Below are positions 8,255-16,129 of a stretch of DNA of 21,754 nucleotides, in pieces (the first letter of the stretch is position 1; the number at the start of each line of letters is the position of its first letter). The DNA is from Bdellovibrionales bacterium. Lineage in GTDB: Bacteria; Bdellovibrionota; Bdellovibrionia; Bdellovibrionales; UBA1609. The position numbers and the translations under genes are program-made. The stretch lies in NCBI GenBank assembly GCA_016716765.1, contig JADJVA010000003.1, positions 1 to 21,754 on the forward strand, written 5' to 3'. The notes beneath the pieces are model-generated. The model saw only the letters and a program-made list of their open reading frames with translations, did no database searches and had not been told where the DNA came from.

Positions 8255-9484
8255 CTAAAAAGCGTTGTCGGTGTCTAAATCAACAGCGGTGAAATTAAAC
8301 CCAGAAAAACTTGATAGCCACGAATCAACAGACGTTCTTGATGTGCTAGAAAGTAATGTGAATTTGGTATTTGCAGAAAAATTACCAATCCCTGTATTTG
8401 AGGTGCAGTCCGCTGAATCATCAAAACCAGCTGAAGTTGCACAAGCTGTATTGGTTGTTTCAGAGTACTGCCCGCTCGTTGCCACCTCAGCTAATGTTCT
8501 GCTAGGGGTTGTTGCAAAGATTCTTGCTTTTATCCCAGAGCTCAAAGGGCCGGAAGCCGTTATGATCCGGCCATATCCATTTGATGCGCCACCAACAGTA
8601 GCTGCATCTGCCTGAATATCAGCAAACCCGTATGAGATTGAAGACACACCTTGCGGCTCGCCACCACTCGACATTGTCAAAACAGCGGAAAGACGGGTGT
8701 GCCGATTCCATCCACAGCGGCTGGCTGCACAGTCGGATCGAACCCTTTCGTCCCGTTTTTCGAATTTCAAGACTCCAGTCGATTTAGTGAGTTCACCTGC
8801 CATCGTACCGACGTCACCTGCAGAATCTCCTGCCGCAGCTCCACTCCAAGACTCGTGAGTGATAAATTCGATTTTGTCACTATCGAGATTTGCCGCAATC
8901 TTAAAGGTTAAACCAAAGGAAGAAACAGAGAATATAACTCCCTTTGCATAATGTGAGTTAAAACTAGCTGGAGAGCTCCCCACTGCCGAAAAAGTGATCG
9001 TGCCTGTTTCTCCACCAGGGCCTCCGTCAGGCCAACAGTCGGTATCGTTAAAATTTCCAGTGATCTCCTGTGTGGCTCCGCTGAACTCAATTCCACCCTT
9101 TTCAAGGGTGCAGATGAGACTTTGTACCAAATCAAATCCTCCACGAACGGTGTCTCCATCTTTGATACTGACCGCGCAATAAGTGTGAAGGTAAGGATAG
9201 AATTCATCGCTTTGCGAAAGATCCGCTCCACCCGCAGTGGCTAGGGGTTTGCCATGGCTATCACAGCGGTTGGTATTAAATTGAGTCACTGTCATCGGCC
9301 TGATCGAACCCATCAGAGCCGTGCCAGTCATTCCTGAGCCAATAGCTCCCACTCCCTTAGCCACCAAGCCGATGGCATCGGCGACTTGCGTAGCTGGAGT
9401 GCTACTCCCAGAATCACTGTCACCAGAACAGCCAATCATTGAAATGACAGATCCCAATAGGACAAAAAACATCCTTTTCTGCAT
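8255..9484 (-). CDS. lipoprotein of unknown function
   Basis: A 409-residue predicted lipoprotein. The start ATG 9484 follows a clear CGGAGGA ribosome-binding site. The N-terminus is basic (MQKR), then hydrophobic (MFFVLLGSVISMIG), then has the lipobox Cys at residue 19 (SMIGCSG) with Ser/Gly/Asp next. An Asp is not at +2, so outer-membrane sorting is likely. A Gly/Ser-rich linker precedes a body rich in short beta-type segments, Thr, Ser and Gly, with scattered cysteines (NRCDSHG, LICTLEKG, DCWPDGGPGG, SDCAASRCGW, TACATSAGF, ADCTSNTG) that could pair. I recognise no domain; a beta-sandwich or surface-adhesin-like fold is a guess. It is monocistronic and divergent from the TonB-type operon, with which it shares a 300-bp control region. 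The frame is intact. Confidence 0.75.
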   Translation of the reverse strand: MQKRMFFVLLGSVISMIGCSGDSDSGSSTPATQVADAIGLVAKGVGAIGSGMTGTALMGSIRPMTVTQFNTNRCDSHGKPLATAGGADLSQSDEFYPYLHTYCAVSIKDGDTVRGGFDLVQSLICTLEKGGIEFSGATQEITGNFNDTDCWPDGGPGGETGTITFSAVGSSPASFNSHYAKGVIFSVSSFGLTFKIAANLDSDKIEFITHESWSGAAAGDSAGDVGTMAGELTKSTGVLKFEKRDERVRSDCAASRCGWNRHTRLSAVLTMSSGGEPQGVSSISYGFADIQADAATVGGASNGYGRIITASGPLSSGIKARIFATTPSRTLAEVATSGQYSETTNTACATSAGFDDSADCTSNTGIGNFSANTKFTLLSSTSRTSVDSWLSSFSGFNFTAVDLDTDNAF

Positions 9485-9780
9485 AAGAATCCTCCGAATA
9501 TTTTTGATAGATAAGCAGAATGCTAAATTCGAACTATAAATCTAACACGCAAAAAATTTGAAACTGCCGATAACTTGTCTATTCCTAGACTGAGGTGTCC
9601 ATGAGGAAAGTATTGAAACCCTGGACAAAACGCGAGGGAACTGAAAGGTTTATTCTTTGTGAGATTTCTGCTGGAAAGGTCTTCCTAACATGATCCTAAC
9701 AGATTCCTGATTTACGAAATCCCGCCTAGTTACTGTATGAAATGGACGGCCCCACAACACATAACTCCCTGAGGAGAAAA
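9485..9780. promoter_or_regulatory. divergent control region of lipoprotein gene and TonB-type operon
   Basis: No gene fits here. It must hold the promoters of the lipoprotein (leftward) and of the large operon (rightward). The rightward side carries phased repeats at 9683-9712, an AT-containing segment TACTGTATGAAAT (9731-9743) that could be a -10 box, and GAGGAG at 9771-9776. Confidence 0.5.
9683..9712 (+). promoter_or_regulatory. three half-sites at 11-bp spacing
   Basis: TCCTAACA at 9683-9690 is repeated exactly at 9694-9701, and a degenerate copy TCCTGATT follows at 9705-9712. The 11-bp steps put all copies on one face of the helix. The array ends about 20 bp before the candidate -10 region of the operon, where OmpR/PhoB-type activators commonly bind direct repeats. 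The regulator is not identified. Confidence 0.45.
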
Positions 9781-9783
9781 ATG

Positions 9784-10455
9784 ATGAACAAACTAGCGAT
9801 TGGCCTAACGGTCTTGATCACGATGATGAGCGGAAGTGCCTTTGCCGCTTGCCCAACAGGAACAATTCCTCGCAGTGATACAGTCGAAGGCAGGCCGGTG
9901 TGCACAGTGAAGGGGAGTTATCTCAATACGACTCTCGCTTTGAACACAGGAAATGCCTATGTTTTGGAGGGCGATGTTCGAATTGGTGCTGACAACACTC
10001 AATCATCAACGCTCACACTAGAGCCAGGCGTCACTGTTTATGGTGCTCCGGGTGCGTACTTGGTAGTTATGCGAGGATCAAAGATTTTCGCAAACGGGAC
10101 AAAAGGAAAACCGGTCGTTTTCACTTCGCTTCAACGAGACAACTTGCGCCCCGGTCTGTGGAGCGGAGTTGTATTGAACGGGAATGCACGCATCAATAAT
10201 TGCAAAGCTGGTGAACCAATTTGTGAAAGCATTTCTGAGGGTATTAAAAACAATCCGCCAAAATTTGGTGGAAATGATGATAACGATAGCTCTGGTAGTC
10301 TAAAATATGTTCGTGTTGAGTATGCTGGATATGAACTAGCGAAGGATAACGAGCTCAATGGCATCACGTTTAATGGCGTTGGGTCTGGTACAGAGGTTGA
10401 CTATCTCCAGGTCCACCGCAGTGCTGATGATGGAATTGAGTTTTTTTGGAGGTAA
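9784..10455 (+). CDS. exported parallel beta-helix-like protein, N-terminal part
   Basis: First gene of the TonB-type operon. GAGGAG (9771-9776) lies 7 bases before ATG 9784; ATG 9781 is also possible. A signal peptide (MNKLAIGLTVLITMMSGSAF, cleavage after AFA at residue 21) leads into ACPTGTIPR. The body has the repetitive short-strand pattern of a right-handed beta-helix: LTLEPGVTVYG, KPVVFTSLQ, LWSGVVLNGNARINNC, LKYVRVEYAGYEL, GITFNGVGSGTEVDYLQVH. Such proteins are often found beside TonB-dependent receptors, which is why I treat it as the receptor's partner, exported to the periplasm or surface. The frame ends early at TAA 10453 because of a T7 run (10441-10447). With six Ts the reading continues GIEFFGGNVNLKHVLLT, so this and the next piece are one gene of about 447 residues. 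Function is unknown. Confidence 0.75.
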   Translation: MNKLAIGLTVLITMMSGSAFAACPTGTIPRSDTVEGRPVCTVKGSYLNTTLALNTGNAYVLEGDVRIGADNTQSSTLTLEPGVTVYGAPGAYLVVMRGSKIFANGTKGKPVVFTSLQRDNLRPGLWSGVVLNGNARINNCKAGEPICESISEGIKNNPPKFGGNDDNDSSGSLKYVRVEYAGYELAKDNELNGITFNGVGSGTEVDYLQVHRSADDGIEFFWR

Positions 10456-11128
10456 CGTCAACCTCAAGCATGTGCTCTTGACCGACAACGACGATGATGG
10501 ATTTGATTGGGACATGGGTTATCGGGGGAAAGCTCAATTTGTATTTATTGAGCTAGAGACTGGAACGGAAGACAGCCGAGGTATTGAAGCGGACAATTTA
10601 AAATCTCCTATGGATGCCCAGCCTCGTTCCAATCCCATTCTTAGCAATATCACTATAGTCGCTCGAGGTGCGAATGCTCGCTTGTTTGACGGTATTATGC
10701 TTCGCCGTGGAACAGGAGGAGAAATCCACAACGCTATCGTGACCGGTGACTTCAAGGTATCCTGCATTAATATTGATGATGATGAAACTTTCCGCAATGC
10801 GGGTGTAATTACTGGCAAGGGTGTTGCCCAATCTGGCTTGAAGATGGTCAACTCCATTGTCAACTGTGCCGCTGGTGTTAACTTTGAAGAAAAATCGAGT
10901 GATCCATTTTCGGTGAGTGCCTGGTTTCAAGGTGAAAACAAAGTAAATAATAGAACAGTTGATCCAGTTCTCAAAGGACGCCTCCCGGCTGAAGATAGTC
11001 CGGCTGTGGGGGCAGGGGTAACTCCTTCTCTGTCAGGCCCTTGGCAATTTACTCCGGTAGACTACATTGGCGCTCTAAGTCCATATGAAGATGAAGATTG
11101 GACTCTTGGTTGGACGGTTCGACAATAA
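10445..11128 (+). CDS. exported beta-helix-like protein, C-terminal part (frameshifted)
   Basis: Continuation of the gene that starts at 9784, in the next frame. Useful coding begins at FFGGNVNLKHVLLTDNDDD near 10441; the open frame before that (from about 10358) is out of register with the protein. The repeat pattern continues: an Asp-rich turn (DNDDDGFDWDMGYRG), FVFIELETGTEDSRGIEADN, SNPILSNITIVARGA, FDGIMLRRGTGGEIHNAIV, then CINIDDDETFRNAGV, which could bind calcium. A short C-terminal segment ends in YIGALSPYEDEDWTLGW. The stop at 11126-11128 lies just before the receptor gene, and the two frames may overlap if the receptor uses an early start. No membrane anchor is visible, so it is probably periplasmic or released. 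Confidence 0.72.
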   Translation, partial: FGGNVNLKHVLLTDNDDDGFDWDMGYRGKAQFVFIELETGTEDSRGIEADNLKSPMDAQPRSNPILSNITIVARGANARLFDGIMLRRGTGGEIHNAIVTGDFKVSCINIDDDETFRNAGVITGKGVAQSGLKMVNSIVNCAAGVNFEEKSSDPFSVSAWFQGENKVNNRTVDPVLKGRLPAEDSPAVGAGVTPSLSGPWQFTPVDYIGALSPYEDEDWTLGWTVRQ

Positions 11129-11148
11129 GAATAAAAAAATTAATAAGA

Positions 11149-12261
11149 GTGGCGTACCACCTTGAACTAAACATTTGCACATTACTTCTGGTCCTTATTT
11201 TAGGGGAGGCGAGCCTCTCCTTGGCATTTTCTCAAGATTCAAATCGATCTTCTGTTAAAATAAGCGATCAAGAGAGCTTAAAAGAAGCCCAGGGTAGGGT
11301 TCTCATTCTTGCGTTTCGAAATGGCGAGCCTTCTGGCGGAGTTAAATTTGAACACAGCTCGGGCACATATTTATCAGCATTCGATGGCTCGCTGATGATC
11401 GATCTACCACCAGGTGGCCATTCCTTCTACATCCCTGAATTGGAGCGCAAACTTGCAATTCAAGTGAATTCGGGAGAAGAGACTCAAGTGATCGTGAGCC
11501 TTCTTCATCAGCGGCAGAAATCTGAAGTGTCGGTGAAAGTTCCAACGGGAGCTTCCTCGGAGGGCTTGAAGAGTGGTGAGAGCGGGTCACTTCTACAGGT
11601 TAAGGTCGTCGATGAAAGCTCACGCCGTCCTCTCTCGGGTGGCCTTGTTATATTCTCGGGATATGAAGATACCTTGACCACAAATTCTGAGGGGCAGGTT
11701 GAGTTCAGACTGTCAGACGGTGAATACTCCTTGTCAATTTTTCATCCAAAATATCAAACGAAAACGCTGTCTGGAGTGAAGGTAGGCCCCGATACCAATA
11801 AGCCCTTGGTTATTTCGCTCACTCCAGCAATCAACGAGCTGGAGGAAGTCACGATCCTCGCTCCGAAGATCAGGGGCAGTGTTTCGGCACTCATTGAAGT
11901 GCGGAGGCAGAGTTCGTCTGTGACGGACGTGATGGGCTCAGAGCAAATGAGTCGACAAGGCGATAGCGATGCTGCGAGCTCACTTCGACGAATGACTGGA
12001 TTGACTTTGAAGGACGGGAAGTATGTTTACGTTCGAGGATTGGGTGAGCGATATTCGGGCGTACAGCTAAATCAATTTAGTCTTCCGAGCCCAGAGCCAA
12101 ATCGACGTGTGGTACCCCTTGATTTGTTTCCAACGGCTATACTCGAAAGTGTTCTTGTGCAAAAAGTTATTCGCCCGATCTGCCTGGAGAATTTGGAGGT
12201 GGGGTCATTCAGCTACAATCCCGGACACTACCCGAAAAATTTTCTCTTAAGTTTACCTTGA
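11149..12261 (+). CDS. TonB-dependent receptor, N-terminal domains and plug
   Basis: N-terminal part of an outer-membrane TonB-dependent receptor. The start is uncertain. GTG 11149 directly precedes a signal peptide (HLELNICTLLLVLILGEASL) but has no strong ribosome-binding site; the frame is open back to TTG 11098. Residues about 50-118 and 148-225 look like two carboxypeptidase-regulatory / Ig-like domains (second: LLQVKVVDESSRRPLSGGLV ... LVISLTP). These are followed by a TonB-box-like NELEEVTILAP, then the plug domain (about 231-339) with VTDVMGSEQMSRQGDSDAAS, YVYVRGLGERYSGVQLNQ and the PLDLFPTAILESVLVQK strand. Real coding leaves this frame at an A5 run (12161-12165). One more A gives SYSPDLPGEFGGGVIQLQSR, the usual end of a plug. 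The full receptor would be about 1040 residues. Substrate is unknown. Confidence 0.85.
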   Translation: MAYHLELNICTLLLVLILGEASLSLAFSQDSNRSSVKISDQESLKEAQGRVLILAFRNGEPSGGVKFEHSSGTYLSAFDGSLMIDLPPGGHSFYIPELERKLAIQVNSGEETQVIVSLLHQRQKSEVSVKVPTGASSEGLKSGESGSLLQVKVVDESSRRPLSGGLVIFSGYEDTLTTNSEGQVEFRLSDGEYSLSIFHPKYQTKTLSGVKVGPDTNKPLVISLTPAINELEEVTILAPKIRGSVSALIEVRRQSSSVTDVMGSEQMSRQGDSDAASSLRRMTGLTLKDGKYVYVRGLGERYSGVQLNQFSLPSPEPNRRVVPLDLFPTAILESVLVQKVIRPICLENLEVGSFSYNPGHYPKNFLLSLP

Positions 12262-13733
12262 GTTCCAATCAAGAGTCCGCAGATCAGAGACTCTCTTCAC
12301 GAGGGGGCGGCTTAGATTGGGCCGGAATTGACAATGGGACTCGAAAAATGCCGGCGGCCATTCGGGGAGCTCTGAAATCGGGCAAAAAACTTGTCTTGCA
12401 ACAGCCGGGTTCGAGTGAAGGGATCTCAGAAGCGGAGCTCGTTCAGTTAGGTCGTTCTCTGCCACCCAATTATGCTACAAATCGAACATCAGAAGGAACT
12501 CCTCCAGGCTTTTCCCTAGCGATTGCGGATCGATTTCGAATTGGGGCCGCGAGATCTGGAATTGCGGGTTCGATTCTCTACGGCCAGAATGCGGATCGCG
12601 GAGAACGCTTCAGTCGTGGATTGAACGCAATGAGTCCGGGTCGATACTCCACCGATTATAATCGCAATTCAGAGTATGCCGAAATTGAAACTCGGTTAGC
12701 TGGACAAGTGGATTTTGGCCTTGAATTAAATCAAAGCAATACGCTGAGTTTGAGTTCGATGCTTCTGCGGCACACAACAGACTTCACGCAACAAGATCTG
12801 AAACAGGATCCAAACTCAACGTCCTCCATCGAATCGACAACATTGGATTGGGTCGAGCGACAGCTTTGGACGAATCATCTCAAAGGAAAGCACAAATTAG
12901 GCACCTCTTTTGGTCAGGATATCGAGGGAAGTTGGAGAATTGGTCAGGCGGATGCGATTCGAGATAATCCAGATCGAAGGGAGTACGCGTTTGAGCGGAC
13001 TCCTACTTCCTATCAAATGAGAGGTGATAGCGGAGGCAACAGGCGGACATACTCTCTTTTGACGGATCGTTCCCAAGAAGTCGCTGCTGATTTAGTCTTA
13101 CCATTGGGTTCCCAGAGGGATAGGCTCAAACTAAAATTTGGTGCGAGCGAAATCAAAAGAGGACGCCGTTCTGAGGTATTTCGACTCTTCTTTTCTGGGG
13201 ACACATCTGGAGATCCCATCGAAAGTCAGCTGAGTCTCGCGAATATTGGACCAGGCGGCTTTCAATTGCAAAATCTCACAGATGCAGCTGATAGTTACCG
13301 AGGTGACCAAAGTATCGTCTCGCAGTATGCGATGGCAGATTTCGGTCCATTTGCGAATTGGAAAATTCTGGCGGGCTATCGTTGGGAACGTTCTGTTCAA
13401 ACTGTAAATACCTTTCGCTACTTTGAACCCGAGAATCCATTCTCGCAATCTAGACTGGAAATGAAAGATGTTCTTCCCTCCTTTGCTGTATTGTGGAAGC
13501 CAAATCAACAGTGGCGCGCTCGTCTGGCATACAGTGAGACTCTGGCGCGCCCGGACTTTCGAGAGCTTTCTGAGGTTGGATTTATAGATGATGAAACCGG
13601 ATACGAGGTCCGTGGAAATTCCTCTCTGAGGGGTACTATCATTCAAAATATTGATCATCGTTGGGAGTATTATTGGTCTCCAGATGAATATGCATCATCT
13701 GGATTCTTTTTAAGAAATTCAGAGATCCGATAG
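12258..13733 (+). CDS. TonB-dependent receptor, central beta-barrel part (frameshifted)
   Basis: Second piece of the receptor gene. Coding in this frame really begins near 12166 (YSPDLPGEFGGGVIQL); ATG 12258 is only the first Met-type codon. The piece carries alternating amphipathic strands and long polar loops typical of a 22-strand barrel: FSLAIADRFRIGAARSGIAG, YAEIETRLAGQVDFGLELNQ, TLSLSSMLLRHTTDFTQQDL, WKILAGYRWERSVQTVNTFR, DVLPSFAVLWKPNQQWRARL and the barrel signature AYSETLARPDFRELSE. It stops at TAG 13731 because of a T5 run at 13707-13711. With six Ts the barrel strand continues SGFFFKKFRDPIEVMFVPG into the next piece. Confidence 0.85.
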   Translation: MSSNQESADQRLSSRGGGLDWAGIDNGTRKMPAAIRGALKSGKKLVLQQPGSSEGISEAELVQLGRSLPPNYATNRTSEGTPPGFSLAIADRFRIGAARSGIAGSILYGQNADRGERFSRGLNAMSPGRYSTDYNRNSEYAEIETRLAGQVDFGLELNQSNTLSLSSMLLRHTTDFTQQDLKQDPNSTSSIESTTLDWVERQLWTNHLKGKHKLGTSFGQDIEGSWRIGQADAIRDNPDRREYAFERTPTSYQMRGDSGGNRRTYSLLTDRSQEVAADLVLPLGSQRDRLKLKFGASEIKRGRRSEVFRLFFSGDTSGDPIESQLSLANIGPGGFQLQNLTDAADSYRGDQSIVSQYAMADFGPFANWKILAGYRWERSVQTVNTFRYFEPENPFSQSRLEMKDVLPSFAVLWKPNQQWRARLAYSETLARPDFRELSEVGFIDDETGYEVRGNSSLRGTIIQNIDHRWEYYWSPDEYASSGFFLRNSEIR

Positions 13734-13735
13734 AG

Positions 13736-14269
13736 GTGATGTTTGTTCCAGGAGTCAATCGAATTCAAACGTTTTCCAACGCAATGGCAGCAGAAAATTT
13801 TGGTTTGGAATTGGAGTCAAGAATAGGCTTGAGAAAGCTGAACCGAATTTTCAGGCGTTGGTCAATATTGAGTAATCTCACTTTCATTCGATCTGAAATT
13901 GAATTGGACGAAAAGAGCAAAGGAATTCAAACCTCTCAGCAACGTCCATTGCAAGGTCAGGCACCCTATGTGGTGAATTTCCAATTGCAGTATGATCGGC
14001 CCTTATGGGATTTTTCCGCAACCCTCCTCTATAGCCTCGTCGGTGAACGAATTTCTGAGGTCGGTACGAACAACATTCCTGATACCTATCAGAATCCGAG
14101 TCACCAACTGGATTTCGTTGCTTCTAAGGCCATATCAAAGGTTTGGACGGTAGCCCTAAAGGCGAAGAATCTTCTGGATCCTGCAATTGAGTCGTTTCAG
14201 GATAAGGAACTCGTGCGGAAAACTCACAATGGGCGATCTATTGGCTTGAATATGACTGCGATCTTTTAA
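13736..14269 (+). CDS. TonB-dependent receptor, C-terminal barrel part (frameshifted)
   Basis: Third piece of the receptor gene, in register from about 13712 (KKFRDPIEV). It contains the last barrel strands: AENFGLELESRIGL, LSNLTFIRSEIELDE, LQGQAPYVVNFQLQYDRPLW, FSATLLYSLVGERISEVG, VWTVALKAKNLLDPAIE and the terminal GRSIGLNMTAIF. The protein ends in Phe, as outer-membrane barrels do for BAM recognition. The Gln-Gly-Gln-Ala-Pro-Tyr motif (near 13960) and the KNLLDP motif are typical of the receptor C-terminus. The stop is 9 bases before the ankyrin lipoprotein start. Confidence 0.85.
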   Translation: MMFVPGVNRIQTFSNAMAAENFGLELESRIGLRKLNRIFRRWSILSNLTFIRSEIELDEKSKGIQTSQQRPLQGQAPYVVNFQLQYDRPLWDFSATLLYSLVGERISEVGTNNIPDTYQNPSHQLDFVASKAISKVWTVALKAKNLLDPAIESFQDKELVRKTHNGRSIGLNMTAIF

Positions 14270-14277
14270 GGATAACT

Positions 14278-15063
14278 ATGATCGGAATGATAGGAAATAA
14301 ATTAAAAAGATATTTCGCGGTCATTATTCTGTCGTCTGCGACTTATGGCTGTGGCCAGCACAGCACTTCCAATCATTCATTTGTTCGATCTGGCGAGGTT
14401 TTTCAAGGGAAGAATCCCGAGACAATTGAGGAATTGATCCAAAGCTCTATTGCAAAAGACGACATCGACATGATCATTGAGCTTGCTGAGAAGGGAGCAA
14501 ATCTGAATCAGCTTCTCTCTAATGGTCGCACAGCACTGATTGAGGCCACCATTCAGAATCGCCTACGCATAATGATTGAGTTGATGAAGAGAGGGGCGGA
14601 TGTTGAACAGCTGAGCAGGGAAGGTAAGAAAGCCTCACAATATGCCCTTGAGATGGCCGGCATTGATTCCGATGGCAAAGTCAACGTAACGCGCACCATG
14701 GCTATTTTAGACCCGGCTTTGGCCACGTCTGAGCGAATTGCATTCATGAAGTTTTCAGGAAGAGGGAGCGCCGATCAGTTGATGCGTTTACTCAAAGAAG
14801 TTGGACTTGATCCCAACTACAGAGATGAACAAGGGAACACCCCCCTGACGTTTGCTATTCGAAAGAGAAAAACGCTTTCGGTTCAAGTTCTGGTTCATTG
14901 GGATGATTGTCCAGACGAATCTGTGAAGGCGAGTTGCCTGAATTTGACGGCGACAGATGTCAATTTTCCAGGATCAGACGGGATCAAGCCACTGACGCTA
15001 GCGAAGCAATTGGGAGCCAACGAGCTCATCCCGATTTTAATTGATGCAAAAGCAGTAGAATAA
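14278..15063 (+). CDS. ankyrin-repeat lipoprotein
   Basis: A 261-residue exported protein. AAGGAT lies just before ATG 14278. The N-terminus is basic and hydrophobic (KLKRYFAVIILSSATYGC) with a probable lipobox Cys at residue 25, so it is likely lipid-anchored in the envelope. The body has degenerate ankyrin repeats: IDMIIELAEKGANLNQLLSN, GRTALIEATIQNRLRIMIEL with MKRGADVEQLSR, and near the end DEQGNTPLTFAIRKRKTLSV then GIKPLTLAKQLGANELIPIL. Ankyrin repeats bind proteins, so it may be a periplasmic partner of the receptor or the TonB complex. It lies between the receptor and ExbB, 8 bp and 13 bp from each, and is co-transcribed. The frame is intact. The lipobox is imperfect (Tyr-Gly before Cys); a plain signal peptide is the alternative. 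Confidence 0.8.
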   Translation: MIGMIGNKLKRYFAVIILSSATYGCGQHSTSNHSFVRSGEVFQGKNPETIEELIQSSIAKDDIDMIIELAEKGANLNQLLSNGRTALIEATIQNRLRIMIELMKRGADVEQLSREGKKASQYALEMAGIDSDGKVNVTRTMAILDPALATSERIAFMKFSGRGSADQLMRLLKEVGLDPNYRDEQGNTPLTFAIRKRKTLSVQVLVHWDDCPDESVKASCLNLTATDVNFPGSDGIKPLTLAKQLGANELIPILIDAKAVE

Positions 15064-15076
15064 AAAGGAGAGACCA

Positions 15077-15704
15077 ATGAAAGATCGAATATTTTCCGTT
15101 GCTCACTATGCCGACGCCGGAGTGCTGTTTCTTCTGATCGCGCTGAGTATCGCGAGTTTAATTGTGATTTTTGAACGCTATGTGCGACTAGGTCGAATAG
15201 CAAAAAGCAGCAAAAGGCAGCGAGACAAACTTGAGGAAGTCCTCGCGCGGGGAAACATGTCCGAAATTGACACACTCCAATTGGTCGATGGATCGCTTGA
15301 AGCAAGGTTAGTGAAAAGGGGAATGACGCACTTGAAGCAGAACGGCAGAAAGGGCCTTGAAGAGTCCTTTTCCACATTTGTTCAATTTGAGCAACCAAAG
15401 GTGGAGCGCTCACTGACCTTCCTTGCTACGGTCGGTTCAAATGCTCCATACATCGGACTATTCGGGACAGTGCTCGGAATCATGAAGTCCTTTAACGATT
15501 TGGCAAATGCGACCAATGCCGGTCAACAAACCGTCATGGTGGGAATCTCAGCAGCTCTTATTGCTACGGCGGCTGGCCTGATGGTAGCCATTCCGAATAT
15601 CCTTGCATTTAATTACTTTCAGAAACAAGTGAAAGCAATTATTGCGGGGGCTAGAAAGTTTCAAGGATGCTCTCATTGCATACGCTAAAGTAAAGGAGCT
15701 CTGA
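15077..15704 (+). CDS. exbB: ExbB/TolQ-family proton channel subunit (tail frameshifted)
   Basis: Inner-membrane channel subunit that, with ExbD, couples the proton gradient to TonB. AAGGAG precedes ATG 15077. Topology matches ExbB: TM1 at residues 15-34, a cytoplasmic loop, TM2 at 113-136 (FLATVGSNAPYIGLFGTVLG) and TM3 at 153-181 (GISAALIATAAGLMVAIPN). The glutamate conserved in TM3 of E. coli ExbB (Glu176 in GIAEALLATA) corresponds to Ala159 here. As written, the frame stops at 15688. A G5 run at 15646-15650 appears one base too long: with four Gs the tail reads LESFKDALIAYAKVKEL and stops at 15704, one base before exbD, giving 208 residues. The start and membrane core are unaffected. Confidence 0.88.
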
Positions 15705-15705
15705 A

Positions 15706-16119
15706 ATGGCGAGTAAAGCCTCTTCTAATAATGAAACCATCTCGGAAATTAACGTCGTGCCATTGGTCGATATTATCCTGGTTGTTTTAATTATCTTTAT
15801 GGTGACGGCTCCTGCACTCATTAAGCCAAGTGTCGCGATCGATCTCCCTGAGGCATCGAGTGGTGATGAAACAACGCCCAGCTTGTTGAATGTTGCGATC
15901 ACCGCAGACGGAACAGTGATGATCAATAATCAGGAAGTAAATCAAGAAGAGGCAAAGAATTTGGCGCGCATCGAGGTGGAGAGGAATCCATCCGTAGAGG
16001 CAGTGATTGTGGCTGATAGAGAATTGGATTATGGCGTCGTTGTGCGAGTTTTGGATTGGATAAAGTCAACAGGTGTAAACAGATTCGCTGTAACCACCGA
16101 CAAACCCTTAACAGAATGA
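15706..16119 (+). CDS. exbD: ExbD/TolR-family protein
   Basis: Partner of ExbB in the TonB energy complex: one transmembrane helix and a periplasmic domain. The start ATG 15706 follows AAAGGAG (15692-15698) by 7 bases. Residues 14-38 (EINVVPLVDIILVVLIIFMV) form the single membrane segment with the conserved proton-carrying Asp at residue 22 (VPLVD), equivalent to Asp25 of E. coli ExbD. The periplasmic part shows the expected pattern: VAIDLPEASS, LNVAITADGTVMINNQEV, then VEAVIVADRELDYGVVVRVL and a final strand VNRFAVTTD. At 137 residues it is normal length and intact. It sits immediately after exbB and before the DUF3450-like gene. Confidence 0.93.
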   Translation: MASKASSNNETISEINVVPLVDIILVVLIIFMVTAPALIKPSVAIDLPEASSGDETTPSLLNVAITADGTVMINNQEVNQEEAKNLARIEVERNPSVEAVIVADRELDYGVVVRVLDWIKSTGVNRFAVTTDKPLTE

Positions 16120-16129
16120 GTGTGAGGAG

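Noticed and set aside
12253..13658. Minus-strand frames opposite the receptor barrel
   Set aside because: The plus strand carries receptor motifs in every frame piece, so these are antisense shadows.
12161..13711. Programmed ribosomal frameshifts in the receptor gene
   Set aside because: The sites lack a standard slippery heptamer with a downstream structure, and the same kind of one-base break occurs in many unrelated genes here.
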